64,000 nucleotides of DNA from Planctomycetota bacterium (GCA_022703445.1 JAKLDR010000008.1:23832-87831); one strand, 5' to 3'; positions 33,314-42,719 are shown, counted from the first letter of the stretch. Translations and numbers: made by a program. Notes: generated by a model from the letters alone, not told the origin.

Positions 33314-34319
33314 GACCACCAAGCGCGAGCGGAACATGAGCATCTTCCGCGAGGAGTTCGCCGGCTGGCTGCCGAAGCGGATCCTGGACTTCCACGTCCA
33401 CGTTTTCAACCCGGCGACGCTGCCGCAGGGGGCGACCTACAACTGTGCGGGGCACGCGCTGCGCCGGTACGGCTTCGCCGAGCTGCGCCGGGACCTGGCC
33501 GAGCTCTACCCCGGCCGCCGGACTGCCGCGGTCTGCTTCGGCCTGCCCGACCGGATCTACAACCGGGCCGCCAACGACCGCTACGTGGCGGCCGGCTGTG
33601 ACAATCGGCGCTTCTTCGCCTTCCGGCTCCTCGACCCCAGCGAGGACCCGGCGGTAGTCCGGCGGGATCTGGCCTCGGGGCCCTACCTCGGCGTGAAGCC
33701 CTACCTCAACTACGTCAGGAAGCCGGTCGACGACGTCGAGATCGACGACATGCTCCCGGCCCCGCTCATGAAGGTCATCAACGAGCTCGGGCTGATCGTC
33801 ATGCTGCACATCCCCAGGAAGGGGCGGCTGGCCGACCCGGTCAACCAGGAGCAGCTGGTCGCGCTCTGCCGGCGCTGGCCCAACGCGAAGATCGTCCTGG
33901 CCCACGTCGGCCGGGCCTACTTCCTGAAGAACGTGGTCGGGCACATCGACCGCCTTCGGAAGCTCCCCAACCTCTGGTACGACCTGGCCATGGTCGGCAA
34001 CCCGGAGGTCCTCGAGCACGTCTTCGCCACCGTGCCCGCCGACCGGGTGCTCTACGCCACCGACCAGCCCATCGCCGTGGCGCCGGGCAAGTCGCTCGAG
34101 ATCAACAACCAGTACAGCTACATCACCCCGGCCCCCTGGAAACTGGCCATCCACGACACCTCCGGCCGGGTGGTCTACACCTGCTTCGCCTACGAGGAGC
34201 TCCGCGGCATAGGCAAGGCCGTCGCGCGGCTGGGCCTGGGCCGCAGGTTCCTCAACGGGCTTTTTCACGACAACGGGATGCGGCTGCTCCAGGCCGCAAT
34301 GAGATCCAAGGAGAGATAG
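33303..34319 (+). CDS. Amidohydrolase-2 family metal-dependent hydrolase
   Basis: The 338-residue TIM-barrel protein shows the amidohydrolase metal signature DFHVHVFNP at about residue 29, a second-shell VMLHIPRKG, IVLAHVGRAY and the late catalytic Asp in LYATDQP. These match the amidohydrolase-2 (ACMSD/TIM-barrel) group, which hydrolyses or decarboxylates small organic acids and lactones. An alternative start is ATG 33336. I prefer ATG 33303, overlapping the GNAT gene, because GAGGAG lies upstream. A lactonase or decarboxylase step in the sugar route is possible but not demonstrable. Confidence 0.78.
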   Translation: MWRETTKRERNMSIFREEFAGWLPKRILDFHVHVFNPATLPQGATYNCAGHALRRYGFAELRRDLAELYPGRRTAAVCFGLPDRIYNRAANDRYVAAGCDNRRFFAFRLLDPSEDPAVVRRDLASGPYLGVKPYLNYVRKPVDDVEIDDMLPAPLMKVINELGLIVMLHIPRKGRLADPVNQEQLVALCRRWPNAKIVLAHVGRAYFLKNVVGHIDRLRKLPNLWYDLAMVGNPEVLEHVFATVPADRVLYATDQPIAVAPGKSLEINNQYSYITPAPWKLAIHDTSGRVVYTCFAYEELRGIGKAVARLGLGRRFLNGLFHDNGMRLLQAAMRSKER

Positions 34320-34322
34320 GTC

Positions 34323-35735
34323 ATGACCACCGCCAGCAAGAAGGCTCCGTCCGCCAAGTCCGCGAAGTCCTCCGCGTCTACCGGCCCCGTCGACCTGCGC
34401 ACCATGAAGGTGCCGGTGCTGGTCACCCCGGTGATCCCCGGGCCGAAGTCGCAGGAGGTCCACGAGCGCACCGCCAAGCTCATGAAGGGCCTGTCCGGGC
34501 AGGTCAAGCTCTTCCCGGTGGCCTTCGAGTCCGGCGCCGGCACGCACCTGCGCGACGTCGACGGCAACTGTTTCCTCGACTTCTCCAGCGGCATCTACGT
34601 GACCACCCTGGGCCACTGCCACCCGCGGGTCACCGAGGCGGTCCAGAAGTACGCCGGCACGCTCATGAACTGCCACGACTTCTCGACCGAGATCAAGATG
34701 CGCCTGCTCGAGAAGATGACCGAGATACTGCCCGGCGACCTGGCCGGAGGCATCCAGCTCTACGATGCCGGCACCGCGGCGGTCGAGGCCGGCATCCGCG
34801 CCTGCCGGGCGATCTCCGGCAAGCACGAGTTCCTCTCCTGCTTCCGCGACTTCCACGGCAAGAGCGGCCACGCCGCGAGTCTGGCGCGCATCAACCCGAC
34901 CAGCGGCGCCGGGCGCGCCCAGGGCTTCTACATGGTCCCGCGGCCCGACCCCTACCGCCCGCACTTCAAGAAGGCCGACGGCTCCATCGACACCGACGGC
35001 TACATCGCCTTCTACCGCGAGTTCATCCAGGAGGCCACCGTCGGCCAGGTGGCCGCCTTCGTGCTCGAGCCCATCCAGGGCTGGGCCGGCTCGGTCTTCC
35101 CGCCGGACGACTTCTTCCCCAAGCTGCGGAAGCTCTGCGACGAGAAGAAGATCCTGCTCTTCGCCGACGAGGTGCTCACCTCCATGGGCCGCACCGGCGA
35201 GTGGCTGGCGATGGACCACTACGGCGTGGTCCCGGACGTGGTCACGCTCGGCAAGGGCTTCGGCAACGGATTCCCGGTCACGGCCATGTGCGTGAGGAAG
35301 CCCTACGCCGAGAGCTTCGAGGCCATCAGCGCGAGCACCTCCTACGGCGGCAACCCCATGGCCTGCGCCGCGGCCCTGGCCTGCATCGAGGCCATCCAGG
35401 AGGAGAAGCTGCTCGAGAACGCCCGCGAGCTGGGCGCCTTCTTCGACAAGCGCATGACCGAGATGCAGTCGCGCCACAAGATCATCGGCCACGTCCGCGG
35501 CAAGGGCTGCCTGATGGGCATCGAGCTCGTCAAGGACCGCGCCACCAAGGAGCCCTTCGACGAGGCCGGCAAGCGCGTCTACCAGAAGGCCTTCCGCAAG
35601 GGCCTGGCCTGGATCCCGGCCGGGCACATCCTGCGCCTGTCGCCGCCCATCGTCATGGACCTGAAGGAGGCCGCGCTCGGGATGGACATCGTCGAGGAGG
35701 CCATCGGCGAAACCGAGAAGGAACTGGGCTACTAG
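34323..35735 (+). CDS. Class III (omega) PLP-dependent aminotransferase
   Basis: The 470-residue enzyme has the class III hallmarks: VDGNCFLDFSSGIYVTTLGH, LFADEVLTSMGRTGEWLAMD (Asp contacting the PLP ring nitrogen) and the Schiff-base Lys K311 in VTLGKGFGNGFP. SYGGNPMACAAALA follows. Closest in pattern to 4-aminobutyrate/acetylornithine-type transaminases. The first 25 residues are a Lys/Ser/Ala-rich extension. It lies 3 nt after the amidohydrolase stop and is directly followed by the kinase ATG. It may aminate or deaminate a sugar-derived aldehyde or ketone. Confidence 0.88.
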   Translation: MTTASKKAPSAKSAKSSASTGPVDLRTMKVPVLVTPVIPGPKSQEVHERTAKLMKGLSGQVKLFPVAFESGAGTHLRDVDGNCFLDFSSGIYVTTLGHCHPRVTEAVQKYAGTLMNCHDFSTEIKMRLLEKMTEILPGDLAGGIQLYDAGTAAVEAGIRACRAISGKHEFLSCFRDFHGKSGHAASLARINPTSGAGRAQGFYMVPRPDPYRPHFKKADGSIDTDGYIAFYREFIQEATVGQVAAFVLEPIQGWAGSVFPPDDFFPKLRKLCDEKKILLFADEVLTSMGRTGEWLAMDHYGVVPDVVTLGKGFGNGFPVTAMCVRKPYAESFEAISASTSYGGNPMACAAALACIEAIQEEKLLENARELGAFFDKRMTEMQSRHKIIGHVRGKGCLMGIELVKDRATKEPFDEAGKRVYQKAFRKGLAWIPAGHILRLSPPIVMDLKEAALGMDIVEEAIGETEKELGY

Positions 35736-37064
35736 ATGGACGTGCTGGTCGGCATCGACCTCGGCACCAGCGCCACCAAGGGCGTGCTCCTGGCGGCCGA
35801 CGGCCGGATCCTGGCGCGCCAGCGCCGGGCCACGGAACTCGTCCGGCCGGCTCCGGGCCGGGTCGAATCCTCGCCGGAGCGGGCCTACGAGCTGCTCTGC
35901 GAGGTGGTCCGCGCGCTGGTCGGCGCCGCGCCAGCCAACGCTCGGATCCGGGGCATCGCGCTATCCGGCGCTACCGGCAACACCCTGCTGTTCGACAAGG
36001 GCGGCGCGCCGCTCGGGCCGGCCATCAACTGGATGGACTCCCGGGCTGCCGACGACCCGCGGGTGGATCCGGCCGGCATTGCCCCTGAAGCCATCTACCG
36101 GGCGGTCGGCTGGCCGTACTTCCGCGGTTTCCCCCTGGTGCAGCTGGCCTGGCTCAGGCAGAACCAGCCGGAGCTCTTCGGCCGCGCCGCCTTGGCGGCC
36201 ATGGACGTCACCTACTTCCTCCATCGCCTGAGCGGCGCCTTCGGGATGGATCACTCCAGCGCCACCACGTTCTACCTGCAGGACCAGGTGGAGCGCCGCT
36301 GGCACCGGCCGTTGCTCGACTGGCTGGGCCTGGGCGAGGAACGCCTGCCGCGATTGCTCGCCTCCGGCTCGGTCCTCGGGCAGGTGACCGCCCGGGGAGC
36401 CGGCGAGACCGGCCTTCCCGCCGGCGCCGCGGTGGTCCTGGGCGCCTTCGACCATCCCAGCGCCGCACGGGGCTGCGGCGTGCTCCGGCCTGGGCAGGTC
36501 CTGCTCTCCTGCGGCACGTCCTGGGTGGGCTTCTATCCGGTGGCCGACCGGGAGCTGGCGCTCGCTCAGAAGCTGCTGATCGACCCGTTCCTGTCTCCCC
36601 GGGGCCCGTGGGGCGCGCTGTTTTCCCTGACTCGGGTGGGCGAGAGGGTCCAGGCCTTCGTGGACGCAACCTTCGCCGGCGAAGCCACCCAGGCCGCGCG
36701 GTATGCCCGTTTCGACGAGGCGGCCGCGCGCGCCCCGCGGGGTTCGACCGACCCGAGCCGCGCGCTCATGGCGGACCTCGCCGGGCAGATGAAGGCCAGG
36801 ATGGACTCGCTGTCCGCGGCCGGGCTCCGCGCGGAGCGCATCGTGATGGTCGGCGGTCCGACGGAGAGCCCGGCCTGGATGCAGATCCTGGCCGACACAC
36901 TGGGGAGCGAACTGGCGTTGCCCGAGGCCGGCGCCCACGCCGGCGCGGTGGGCGCGGCGATCCTCGCCGGCATGGGGACAGGCATCTTCGCGGACGAGGC
37001 GGACGCGGCGGCCCGGGTTGGGTTCCGGGGGCGGACCGTGCGCCCGGCCGGCGGAGAGCGGTGA
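35736..37064 (+). CDS. FGGY-family carbohydrate kinase
   Basis: The 442-residue kinase has the first phosphate loop VGIDLGTSATKGVLL, SGATGNTLLFDKGGAPLGPA with NWMDSRA (sugar-contact Asp region), LLSCGTSWVGFYPV and the second adenosine motif IVMVGGPTESPAWMQILAD. It is slightly shorter than xylulokinases and rhamnulokinases (about 480-500). ATG 35736 abuts the aminotransferase stop. It would phosphorylate the ketose made by the isomerase encoded at 31312, before aldol cleavage. Confidence 0.9.
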   Translation: MDVLVGIDLGTSATKGVLLAADGRILARQRRATELVRPAPGRVESSPERAYELLCEVVRALVGAAPANARIRGIALSGATGNTLLFDKGGAPLGPAINWMDSRAADDPRVDPAGIAPEAIYRAVGWPYFRGFPLVQLAWLRQNQPELFGRAALAAMDVTYFLHRLSGAFGMDHSSATTFYLQDQVERRWHRPLLDWLGLGEERLPRLLASGSVLGQVTARGAGETGLPAGAAVVLGAFDHPSAARGCGVLRPGQVLLSCGTSWVGFYPVADRELALAQKLLIDPFLSPRGPWGALFSLTRVGERVQAFVDATFAGEATQAARYARFDEAAARAPRGSTDPSRALMADLAGQMKARMDSLSAAGLRAERIVMVGGPTESPAWMQILADTLGSELALPEAGAHAGAVGAAILAGMGTGIFADEADAAARVGFRGRTVRPAGGER

Positions 37065-37090
37065 AAGGCAAGAGAAGGAGACAGGTACAG

Positions 37091-38362
37091 ATGAGCCGCA
37101 AGACCGGGATGGGCAGCAGGGGTAGAACCATCCGCGTCGGCGTGATCGGCGTGGGCCGGGGGCAGTCCTTCGCGCGCGGCGCGACGGACCTCGTGGGCAT
37201 GAAGCTGGTGGCCATCTGCGACACCTGGAAGGAGAAGCTCCGCGAGGCCGGGAAGAAGTACGGGGTCGAGACCTACACCGACTACGACAAGTTCCTCGAA
37301 CACGACATGGACGCGGTGGTGCTGGCCAACTACTTCCACGAGCACGCGCCCTTCGCCATCAAGGCGCTGGCCGCCGGCAAGCACGTGATGAGCGAGTGCA
37401 CCACGAACCACACCCTGGCCGAGGGCGTGGCGCTCTGCCGGGCGGTGGAGAAGAGCAAGCGCATCTACATGCTCGCCGAGAACTACCCGTACACGGCCTT
37501 CAACATGGAGATGCGCCGGGTCTACCGGACCGGCGAGCTCGGCCCGGTCACCTACGCCGAGGGCGAGTACAACCACCCGATGGCGCCGGACGACCGCCTG
37601 CGCATCTCCCCGGGCATGGAGCACTGGCGGAACTGGATCCCCTCGACCTACTACTGCACCCACGCACTGGCCCCGCTGATGTACATCACGGACACCATGC
37701 CGCTGAAGGTCAACGGCCTGTCCATCGCCGCGCGCGAGGTCGACGACCTCACCGTCCGCCGGAGCGATCCCGGTTCGGTGATCCTCTGCCGCATGGACAA
37801 CGGCGCGGTCTTCCGGATCTTCGGGCTGCTGCTGCCCGGGCACAGCAACTGGTACCGGGTGCACGGCACCCGCGGGGCCATGGAGATCACCCGCGGGCCC
37901 GGCTACTTCGGGCCGGGGCAGGTCCGGGTCTGGCACGACGAGTGGGACCTCCGGCCGGGCGAGCTCCGCGAGCGCACCTACCTCCCGGACTGGCCGGAGC
38001 ACGCGGACCTGGCCCGCCGGGCCGGCCACGGCGGCGGCGACTTCTGGACCAACTTCGAGTTCGCCAACGCCATCCGCAGCGGCCGGCAGCCGTTCCTCGA
38101 CGTCTACCGCGGCGTGGCCATGAGCAGCGTCGGGATCCTGGCCTGGAAGAGCGCCCTGGCTGACGGCACCCCAATCGATGTGCCGGACTTCCGCAGCGAG
38201 AAGTCCCGCGCGGCCTTCGCCGACGACCACTGGTCTCCGTTCCCGGCGGACCGCGGCCCGGGCCAGCCGCCGCCGAGCATCCTGGGCACCCCCGAGCCGA
38301 CCGCCCGGGGGCTGGCCAACGCCCGGCGGATCTGGAGGGAGATCGGCTACACCGCGAAATGA
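37091..38362 (+). CDS. Gfo/Idh/MocA-family oxidoreductase 1
   Basis: The 423-residue protein has an N-terminal Rossmann fold (IRVGVIGVGRGQSFARGA, VAICDTWKEKLREAGKKYGV) and a C-terminal Gfo/Idh/MocA domain (YRTGELGPVTYAEGEYNH). Where the family has the catalytic E-K-P motif this protein reads HVMSECTTNHT, so the usual Lys is absent. A non-redox or altered role is possible. ATG 37091 was chosen because AGAAGGAGACAGG precedes it and the open frame further upstream is shadow. The C-terminal 60 residues are Pro/Gly-rich. Confidence 0.82.
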   Translation: MSRKTGMGSRGRTIRVGVIGVGRGQSFARGATDLVGMKLVAICDTWKEKLREAGKKYGVETYTDYDKFLEHDMDAVVLANYFHEHAPFAIKALAAGKHVMSECTTNHTLAEGVALCRAVEKSKRIYMLAENYPYTAFNMEMRRVYRTGELGPVTYAEGEYNHPMAPDDRLRISPGMEHWRNWIPSTYYCTHALAPLMYITDTMPLKVNGLSIAAREVDDLTVRRSDPGSVILCRMDNGAVFRIFGLLLPGHSNWYRVHGTRGAMEITRGPGYFGPGQVRVWHDEWDLRPGELRERTYLPDWPEHADLARRAGHGGGDFWTNFEFANAIRSGRQPFLDVYRGVAMSSVGILAWKSALADGTPIDVPDFRSEKSRAAFADDHWSPFPADRGPGQPPPSILGTPEPTARGLANARRIWREIGYTAK

Positions 38363-38369
38363 ATCCACG

Positions 38370-38413
38370 GCCCGGCGCGCTGTGCGCCGGGCATTTGGCT
38401 GCCGACGGCAGCC
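38370..38413 (+). terminator. Two consecutive hairpins between oxidoreductase genes
   Basis: Perfect 9 bp arms GCCCGGCGC/GCGCCGGGC (38370-38378, 38384-38392) are followed by ATTTGG and a second hairpin GGCTGCC/GGCAGCC (38397-38403, 38407-38413). They lie directly after the stop at 38362 and before AAGGAG of the next gene. The T-run is short, so partial termination or mRNA-end protection inside the operon is likely. Confidence 0.5.
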
Positions 38414-38438
38414 GGAACGGTTAAGGAGTCGCAAGAAG

Positions 38439-39644
38439 ATGGGCATCAGCTTGGGTCTGGTGGGGCTGGGGTCGTTCGGCAACTGCTTCGCGCCGCTGTT
38501 CAAGAGCCACCCGCTCGTGGACCGCATCGCGCTCTGCGACCAGGAGCCGGAGCGCCTGAAGTTCTGGGCGGACAAGCCCGCCTTCCGGGACAAGTTCAAC
38601 CCCAAGGACGCCTTCACCGAGTTCGACGACATCCTCAAGTCGGACATCCAGGCGCTGGTGATCATCACCCAGCACTGGCTGCACGCGCCCATGTCGGTCA
38701 AGGCCATGCAGGCCGGCAAGCACGTCTACTGCGCGGTTCCGCTGATCACCGTGCCGGACGCCGACGAGATCCTGGGCTGGTGCGACCAGGTGGTCCGGAC
38801 CACGCAGAAGACCGGCCAGCTCTTCATGTTCGGCGAGACCACCTACTACCGCCCGCAGACCATGTACTGCCGCCGGCGCGCGGCCCAGGGCGCCTTCGGC
38901 GACTTCGTCTACGCCGAGGGCGAGTACTTCCACGACGTGGACCACGGCCTGCGCCAGGTCTGGGCCAACCGGCTGGGCAGCAAGAGCGGCCGGGCGCACG
39001 CCAAGGAGCTCGAGGCCTACGACAAGCGCGGGATCATTAGCGGGCCGATGCACTACCCGACACACTCGACCGGCGGGCCGATCTCGGTGATGAACGCCCA
39101 CGCGGTCAAGGTCAGCGCGCTGCCCTTCGCCGCGCGGCTCCACAAGGACCACTGCGAGGACGAGCCGTCCAACGAGACCGGCCTGTACCTCATGTCCAAC
39201 GGCGCGCACATGCGCATCTGCGAGTACCGCGAGATCGGCCACCCCGGCCGCGAGATCTTCCGGCTCTACGGCAACCAGGGCTCCTTCGAGAACAACACCT
39301 GGTGCGACAAGAAGGGCGTGACCCCGGTCACCGAGTCGGACATGCGCGACCCGCTGCCGCCCGAGGTGGTCAGAGCCTTCCAGGGCTGGCGGAAGATCGC
39401 CTCGCCCGACCCGTCCAAGCTCAGCGCCAAGGAGCTCGAGGACTTCCTGGGCGGGCACGGCGGCTCGCACTCTTATCTCGTACACGAGTTCGTCAGCGCC
39501 GTGGCCGAGGAGCGGACCCCGGCCTGCACCGCCTGGGACGCGGCCCACTTCACCGCCGCCGGGGCGGTCGCCCACAAGTCGGCCCTGAAGGGCGGTGTCA
39601 TGCTCGACGTGCCCCACTGGGAGGGCGCGCCGAAGCGCCGCTGA
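38439..39644 (+). CDS. Gfo/Idh/MocA-family oxidoreductase 2
   Basis: The 401-residue protein starts SLGLVGLGSFGNCFAPLF (GxGxxG nucleotide-binding loop) and continues with ALCDQEPERLKFWADKP and the C-terminal domain (GAFGDFVYAEGEYFHDVDHG). The catalytic E-K-P segment is replaced by HVYCAVPLITV, so the Lys is missing here as well. EVVRAF...HGGSHSYLVHEFV near the end is typical of this subfamily. ATG 38439 follows AAGGAG (38423-38428). Confidence 0.82.
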   Translation: MGISLGLVGLGSFGNCFAPLFKSHPLVDRIALCDQEPERLKFWADKPAFRDKFNPKDAFTEFDDILKSDIQALVIITQHWLHAPMSVKAMQAGKHVYCAVPLITVPDADEILGWCDQVVRTTQKTGQLFMFGETTYYRPQTMYCRRRAAQGAFGDFVYAEGEYFHDVDHGLRQVWANRLGSKSGRAHAKELEAYDKRGIISGPMHYPTHSTGGPISVMNAHAVKVSALPFAARLHKDHCEDEPSNETGLYLMSNGAHMRICEYREIGHPGREIFRLYGNQGSFENNTWCDKKGVTPVTESDMRDPLPPEVVRAFQGWRKIASPDPSKLSAKELEDFLGGHGGSHSYLVHEFVSAVAEERTPACTAWDAAHFTAAGAVAHKSALKGGVMLDVPHWEGAPKRR

Positions 39645-39686
39645 GCCGCCGGTGCGGCCGAACTGCGATCCGGAGAGGAGCGAGAA

Positions 39687-40424
39687 ATGAAGACTGGAAC
39701 CAAGACGAAGATCATCGCCGCGCTGGCCGCGGGGCTGCTCCAGGCCGCCGCCTTCGCCGAGGAGCAGAAACCGGCGCCGGCGGAGCCGGCCGCCGGGCTG
39801 CCCAACGTCCTGATCATCGGGGACTCGATTTCCCTCGGATACATGGACCAGGTCAAGAAGCTGCTCAAGGACAAGGCCAACGTGGTCCACCCGCCGTGCA
39901 ACTGCCAGGACTCCGGCACCGGCGCGAAGAACATCGAGGCCTGGCTGGGCAAGACCAAGTGGGACGTCGTGCACTTCAACTTCGGGATCTGGGACACCCA
40001 CCTGCTGGACAACGGCAAGCTGGTCAGCGACCGCAGCAAGCACAAGGCCGAGGACCTCAAGCGCCGGCACACCACGGAGCAGTACGTGGCGAATCTCGGC
40101 AAGGTCCTCGCGGCCCTGGAGAAGTCCGGAGCGAAGCTGATCTGGGCCAGCACCACCCCGTACGTGTCGTACGGAGAAGACACCAGGCTCCTGCTGGAGA
40201 AGAACAACGCCGCGGCCAAGGAGCTGATGGACAAGCGCGGAGTGGCGGTCAACGACCTGCATGCCCTGGCCCTCCCGAAACTCAAGGAGTGGCAGTCCAA
40301 GGATGGCTGCCACTTCACGGGGCCGGGCTCGGCCGAACTGGGCAAGCAGGTGGCGGCCGCCATCTCCGACGCGCTGGACAAACGGGCCAAGGAGGCCAGG
40401 CCGGCGGCGGCGAAGAAGGAGTAG
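39687..40424 (+). CDS. Secreted SGNH/GDSL-type hydrolase
   Basis: The 245-residue protein has a signal peptide (about 1-24, ending AAAFA). The SGNH block I is NVLIIGDSISLGY near residue 45, block III is VHFNFGIWDTH, and block V is KDGCHFTGPGS with the catalytic Asp-x-x-His pair. The fold serves esterases and acetylxylan or polysaccharide deacetylases, so removal of acetyl esters from the substrate glycan outside the cytoplasm is a reasonable inference. GGAGAGGAG precedes ATG 39687. The tail is Lys/Ala-rich. Confidence 0.85.
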   Translation: MKTGTKTKIIAALAAGLLQAAAFAEEQKPAPAEPAAGLPNVLIIGDSISLGYMDQVKKLLKDKANVVHPPCNCQDSGTGAKNIEAWLGKTKWDVVHFNFGIWDTHLLDNGKLVSDRSKHKAEDLKRRHTTEQYVANLGKVLAALEKSGAKLIWASTTPYVSYGEDTRLLLEKNNAAAKELMDKRGVAVNDLHALALPKLKEWQSKDGCHFTGPGSAELGKQVAAAISDALDKRAKEARPAAAKKE

Positions 40425-40461
40425 CGGCGCGCGCCTGCGCGTTGAGCGGGGACCTCCGCCG

Positions 40462-41547
40462 ATGAGTCTGCTCTACAAGGACGACTGGGACCAGGCCATG
40501 GAGCGCTCCCAGGCCTGGTGGGCGCACGAGCACTTCGGGCGCTGCGGGCTGTGGGTCACCGCCCGGCGCCGCAATGCGCCCGACGAGCCCAGGCCGGTCG
40601 CACCGGCGGATCCAGACGTCAAGTGGACCGACCTGGACTACTGGGCGCGCCGCAACGAGTGGGACTTCCGGCGGACCTTCTACGGCGGCGAGGCCGTGCC
40701 CATCTGGGACTGCGGCTACCCCGGACGGGAGTGCGTCGCGGCCTTCCTGGGCGCCGCGGTCACGCTCGGTCCGGACACCGGCTGGATCGATCCCATCCTG
40801 GGCGGCGAGGGGCTGGACGTCGGCGGCCTGAGGATAGAAGCCCAGAACCGCTGGTGGCGCTTCACCCTCGACGCGCTGAAGTTCGGCGCCGAGGCCGCCC
40901 GCGGCCGGGCCTGCCTGGCCACCGGAGCCTTCGGCGGCGCCGGCGACACGCTCGCCGGGCTGCGCGGCAGCGAGCGACTGCTCTACGACCTGGTCGAGCG
41001 GCCGGACGAGGTCCGCGCCGCCGAACTGGCGCTCATGGACATGTGGATCGACGTCTTCCGGCAGTTCCACGCCGTCACCGCCGCGGTCAACGACGGCGGC
41101 TCGACCGGCTGGTTCCCGCTATGGGGGCCGGGCAAGTTCTACGCGGCGCAGTGCGACTTCGCCTACATGATCTCGCCGGCCATGTTCCGGGACATCTTCC
41201 TGCCGGCGGTCGCGCGGCAGACCGAGTTCCTGGATCAGACCGTCTACCACGTCGACGGCGTCGGCAACTTCAACCACGTCGACGCGCTCTGCGAGCTGCC
41301 GCGGCTGCAGGCCCTGCAGATCCTCCCCGGCGCGGGGAAGCCCAGCCCGCTGCACTACATGGATGTCCTGAGGAAGGTCCAAGCCGCCGGCAAGAACTTG
41401 CACATAAGCATTCCGGCGCAGGAGGTCCGCCCGGCGCTAGAGCAGCTCTCGGCGCGCGGGCTTTTCATCGCCACGTCGTGCGAAACCGAGGAAGAGGCCC
41501 GGGCGCTCCTCCGGAACGCCGAGAAGTGGTCCCGGGACCGGGGCTGA
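40462..41547 (+). CDS. URO-D-superfamily protein 4
   Basis: The 361-residue protein has a URO-D-like barrel: DFAYMISPAMFRDIFLPAV, VYHVDGVGNFNHVDALCELP (H-V-D-G at the metal position), LQALQILPGAGKPSPLHYMD and GLFIATSCETEEEARALL. The N-terminus (YKDDWDQAMERSQAWWAHE) differs from the MTSRERV-type paralogues but matches the protein at 46414, so the two form a subgroup. ATG 40462 is used because the longer frame upstream is antisense-like. Function unknown. Confidence 0.72.
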   Translation: MSLLYKDDWDQAMERSQAWWAHEHFGRCGLWVTARRRNAPDEPRPVAPADPDVKWTDLDYWARRNEWDFRRTFYGGEAVPIWDCGYPGRECVAAFLGAAVTLGPDTGWIDPILGGEGLDVGGLRIEAQNRWWRFTLDALKFGAEAARGRACLATGAFGGAGDTLAGLRGSERLLYDLVERPDEVRAAELALMDMWIDVFRQFHAVTAAVNDGGSTGWFPLWGPGKFYAAQCDFAYMISPAMFRDIFLPAVARQTEFLDQTVYHVDGVGNFNHVDALCELPRLQALQILPGAGKPSPLHYMDVLRKVQAAGKNLHISIPAQEVRPALEQLSARGLFIATSCETEEEARALLRNAEKWSRDRG

Positions 41548-41561
41548 AGGAGATCAGGCAC

Positions 41562-42719
41562 ATGTCCGTTTCCACGAAGCGCCAGCTTACCGAACGCCAG
41601 CAGCTTGCACTGGACACCATCCTGCGCAAGCCGACCAAGGGCATCCCCACCGGCGCGATCAACCCCATGGAGTGGGCCATGATCGACCGGCTGGCCGGGG
41701 TCCCGGAGGGCAGCTACGAGAAGGATCCGCGGCCCACCTACCGGCGGATGCAGGAGAAGATCGGCGCCTGCAAACTCGACCAGTGGATACCCGAGAACCC
41801 GCTGTCCATGAAGAAGGACGGCTACGACGGGAAGACCAAGGAGCGCACCGCCACCACCGGCTTGAAGCAGATCGTCCGCGACGGCCTGCTCATCGACTCG
41901 CCCGAGGCGGCCGTCGAGCACCTCGAGAAGTTCGCCTTCCCGGCGCTGGTCAAGGGGGCCGCCGAGTTCGACGAGGACGCCGTCGTCCGGGAGATGCTCG
42001 AGGGCGAGGCGAACCGCCAGGCTGAGATGGGCCCGGAGATCCTCAAGGCTCCGTACATGGAGCTGGCTCGCTTCCCGACCTTCGCCTACAGCGCCTACGG
42101 CTACGAGAACTACTTCATGGCCTATGCGCTCTACCCGGAGGTCATGGCCCGGCACTTCAAGCTCCAGGCCGACCTGGCCCTGAAGCGCAACCGGGCCGGG
42201 GCGCGGGCCATACGCGAGGGCGGACTGCCGCCCTATCTCCGCCTGGACCACGACATGGCCGATGGCCGCAGCACGCTGGTGGACATCAAGAGCCTGGACG
42301 AGATCTGGTTCCCGGAGTTCGCCCGCTGCATCCGCCCCTTCGTGGACGCCGACGTGGCGCTGGTCTGGCACTGCGACGGCAACCTCATGGACATGGTGCC
42401 GCGGCTGCTGGACTGCGGGTTGCAGGGCTTCCAGGGGTTCCAGTACGAGTTCGGGATGGACTACGAGAAGATCTGCAAGATGAAGTCCAGGGACGGCCGC
42501 AGCCTGGTGATCGTCGGCGGGGTCTCGGTGACTCAGACGCTGCCGCACGGCACGCCCGACGACGTGAAGAAGCAGCTGCGCTGGCTGGTGGACAACGGTC
42601 CGAAGACCGGGCTCTTCCTGGCGGCCTCCAGTTCCATCGCCCCGGGCGTTCCCTGGGAGAACCTCCAAGCGCTGGTCGAGGGATTCAAGTACTACCGTGA
42701 GCACGGCAGAAACAGCTGA
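41562..42719 (+). CDS. URO-D-superfamily protein 5
   Basis: The 385-residue protein lies 14 nt after protein 4 behind AAGGAGATC. It shows LVWHCDGNLMDMVPRLLDCG (H-C-D-G at the metal position), GFQGFQYEFGMDYEKICKM and VGGVSVTQTLPHGTPDDVKK. The first 150 residues are unusually polar and helical compared with protein 1. Catalysis is not assignable. The stop codon is followed after a single nucleotide by an inverted-repeat element. Confidence 0.78.
   Translation: MSVSTKRQLTERQQLALDTILRKPTKGIPTGAINPMEWAMIDRLAGVPEGSYEKDPRPTYRRMQEKIGACKLDQWIPENPLSMKKDGYDGKTKERTATTGLKQIVRDGLLIDSPEAAVEHLEKFAFPALVKGAAEFDEDAVVREMLEGEANRQAEMGPEILKAPYMELARFPTFAYSAYGYENYFMAYALYPEVMARHFKLQADLALKRNRAGARAIREGGLPPYLRLDHDMADGRSTLVDIKSLDEIWFPEFARCIRPFVDADVALVWHCDGNLMDMVPRLLDCGLQGFQGFQYEFGMDYEKICKMKSRDGRSLVIVGGVSVTQTLPHGTPDDVKKQLRWLVDNGPKTGLFLAASSSIAPGVPWENLQALVEGFKYYREHGRNS

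Noticed and set aside
36608..37090. N-terminal extension of the first Gfo/Idh/MocA protein in the open frame from 36608
   Set aside because: This part overlaps the FGGY kinase in another frame and is Arg/Gly/Pro-rich shadow; ATG 37091 with a purine-rich site gives the normal family start.
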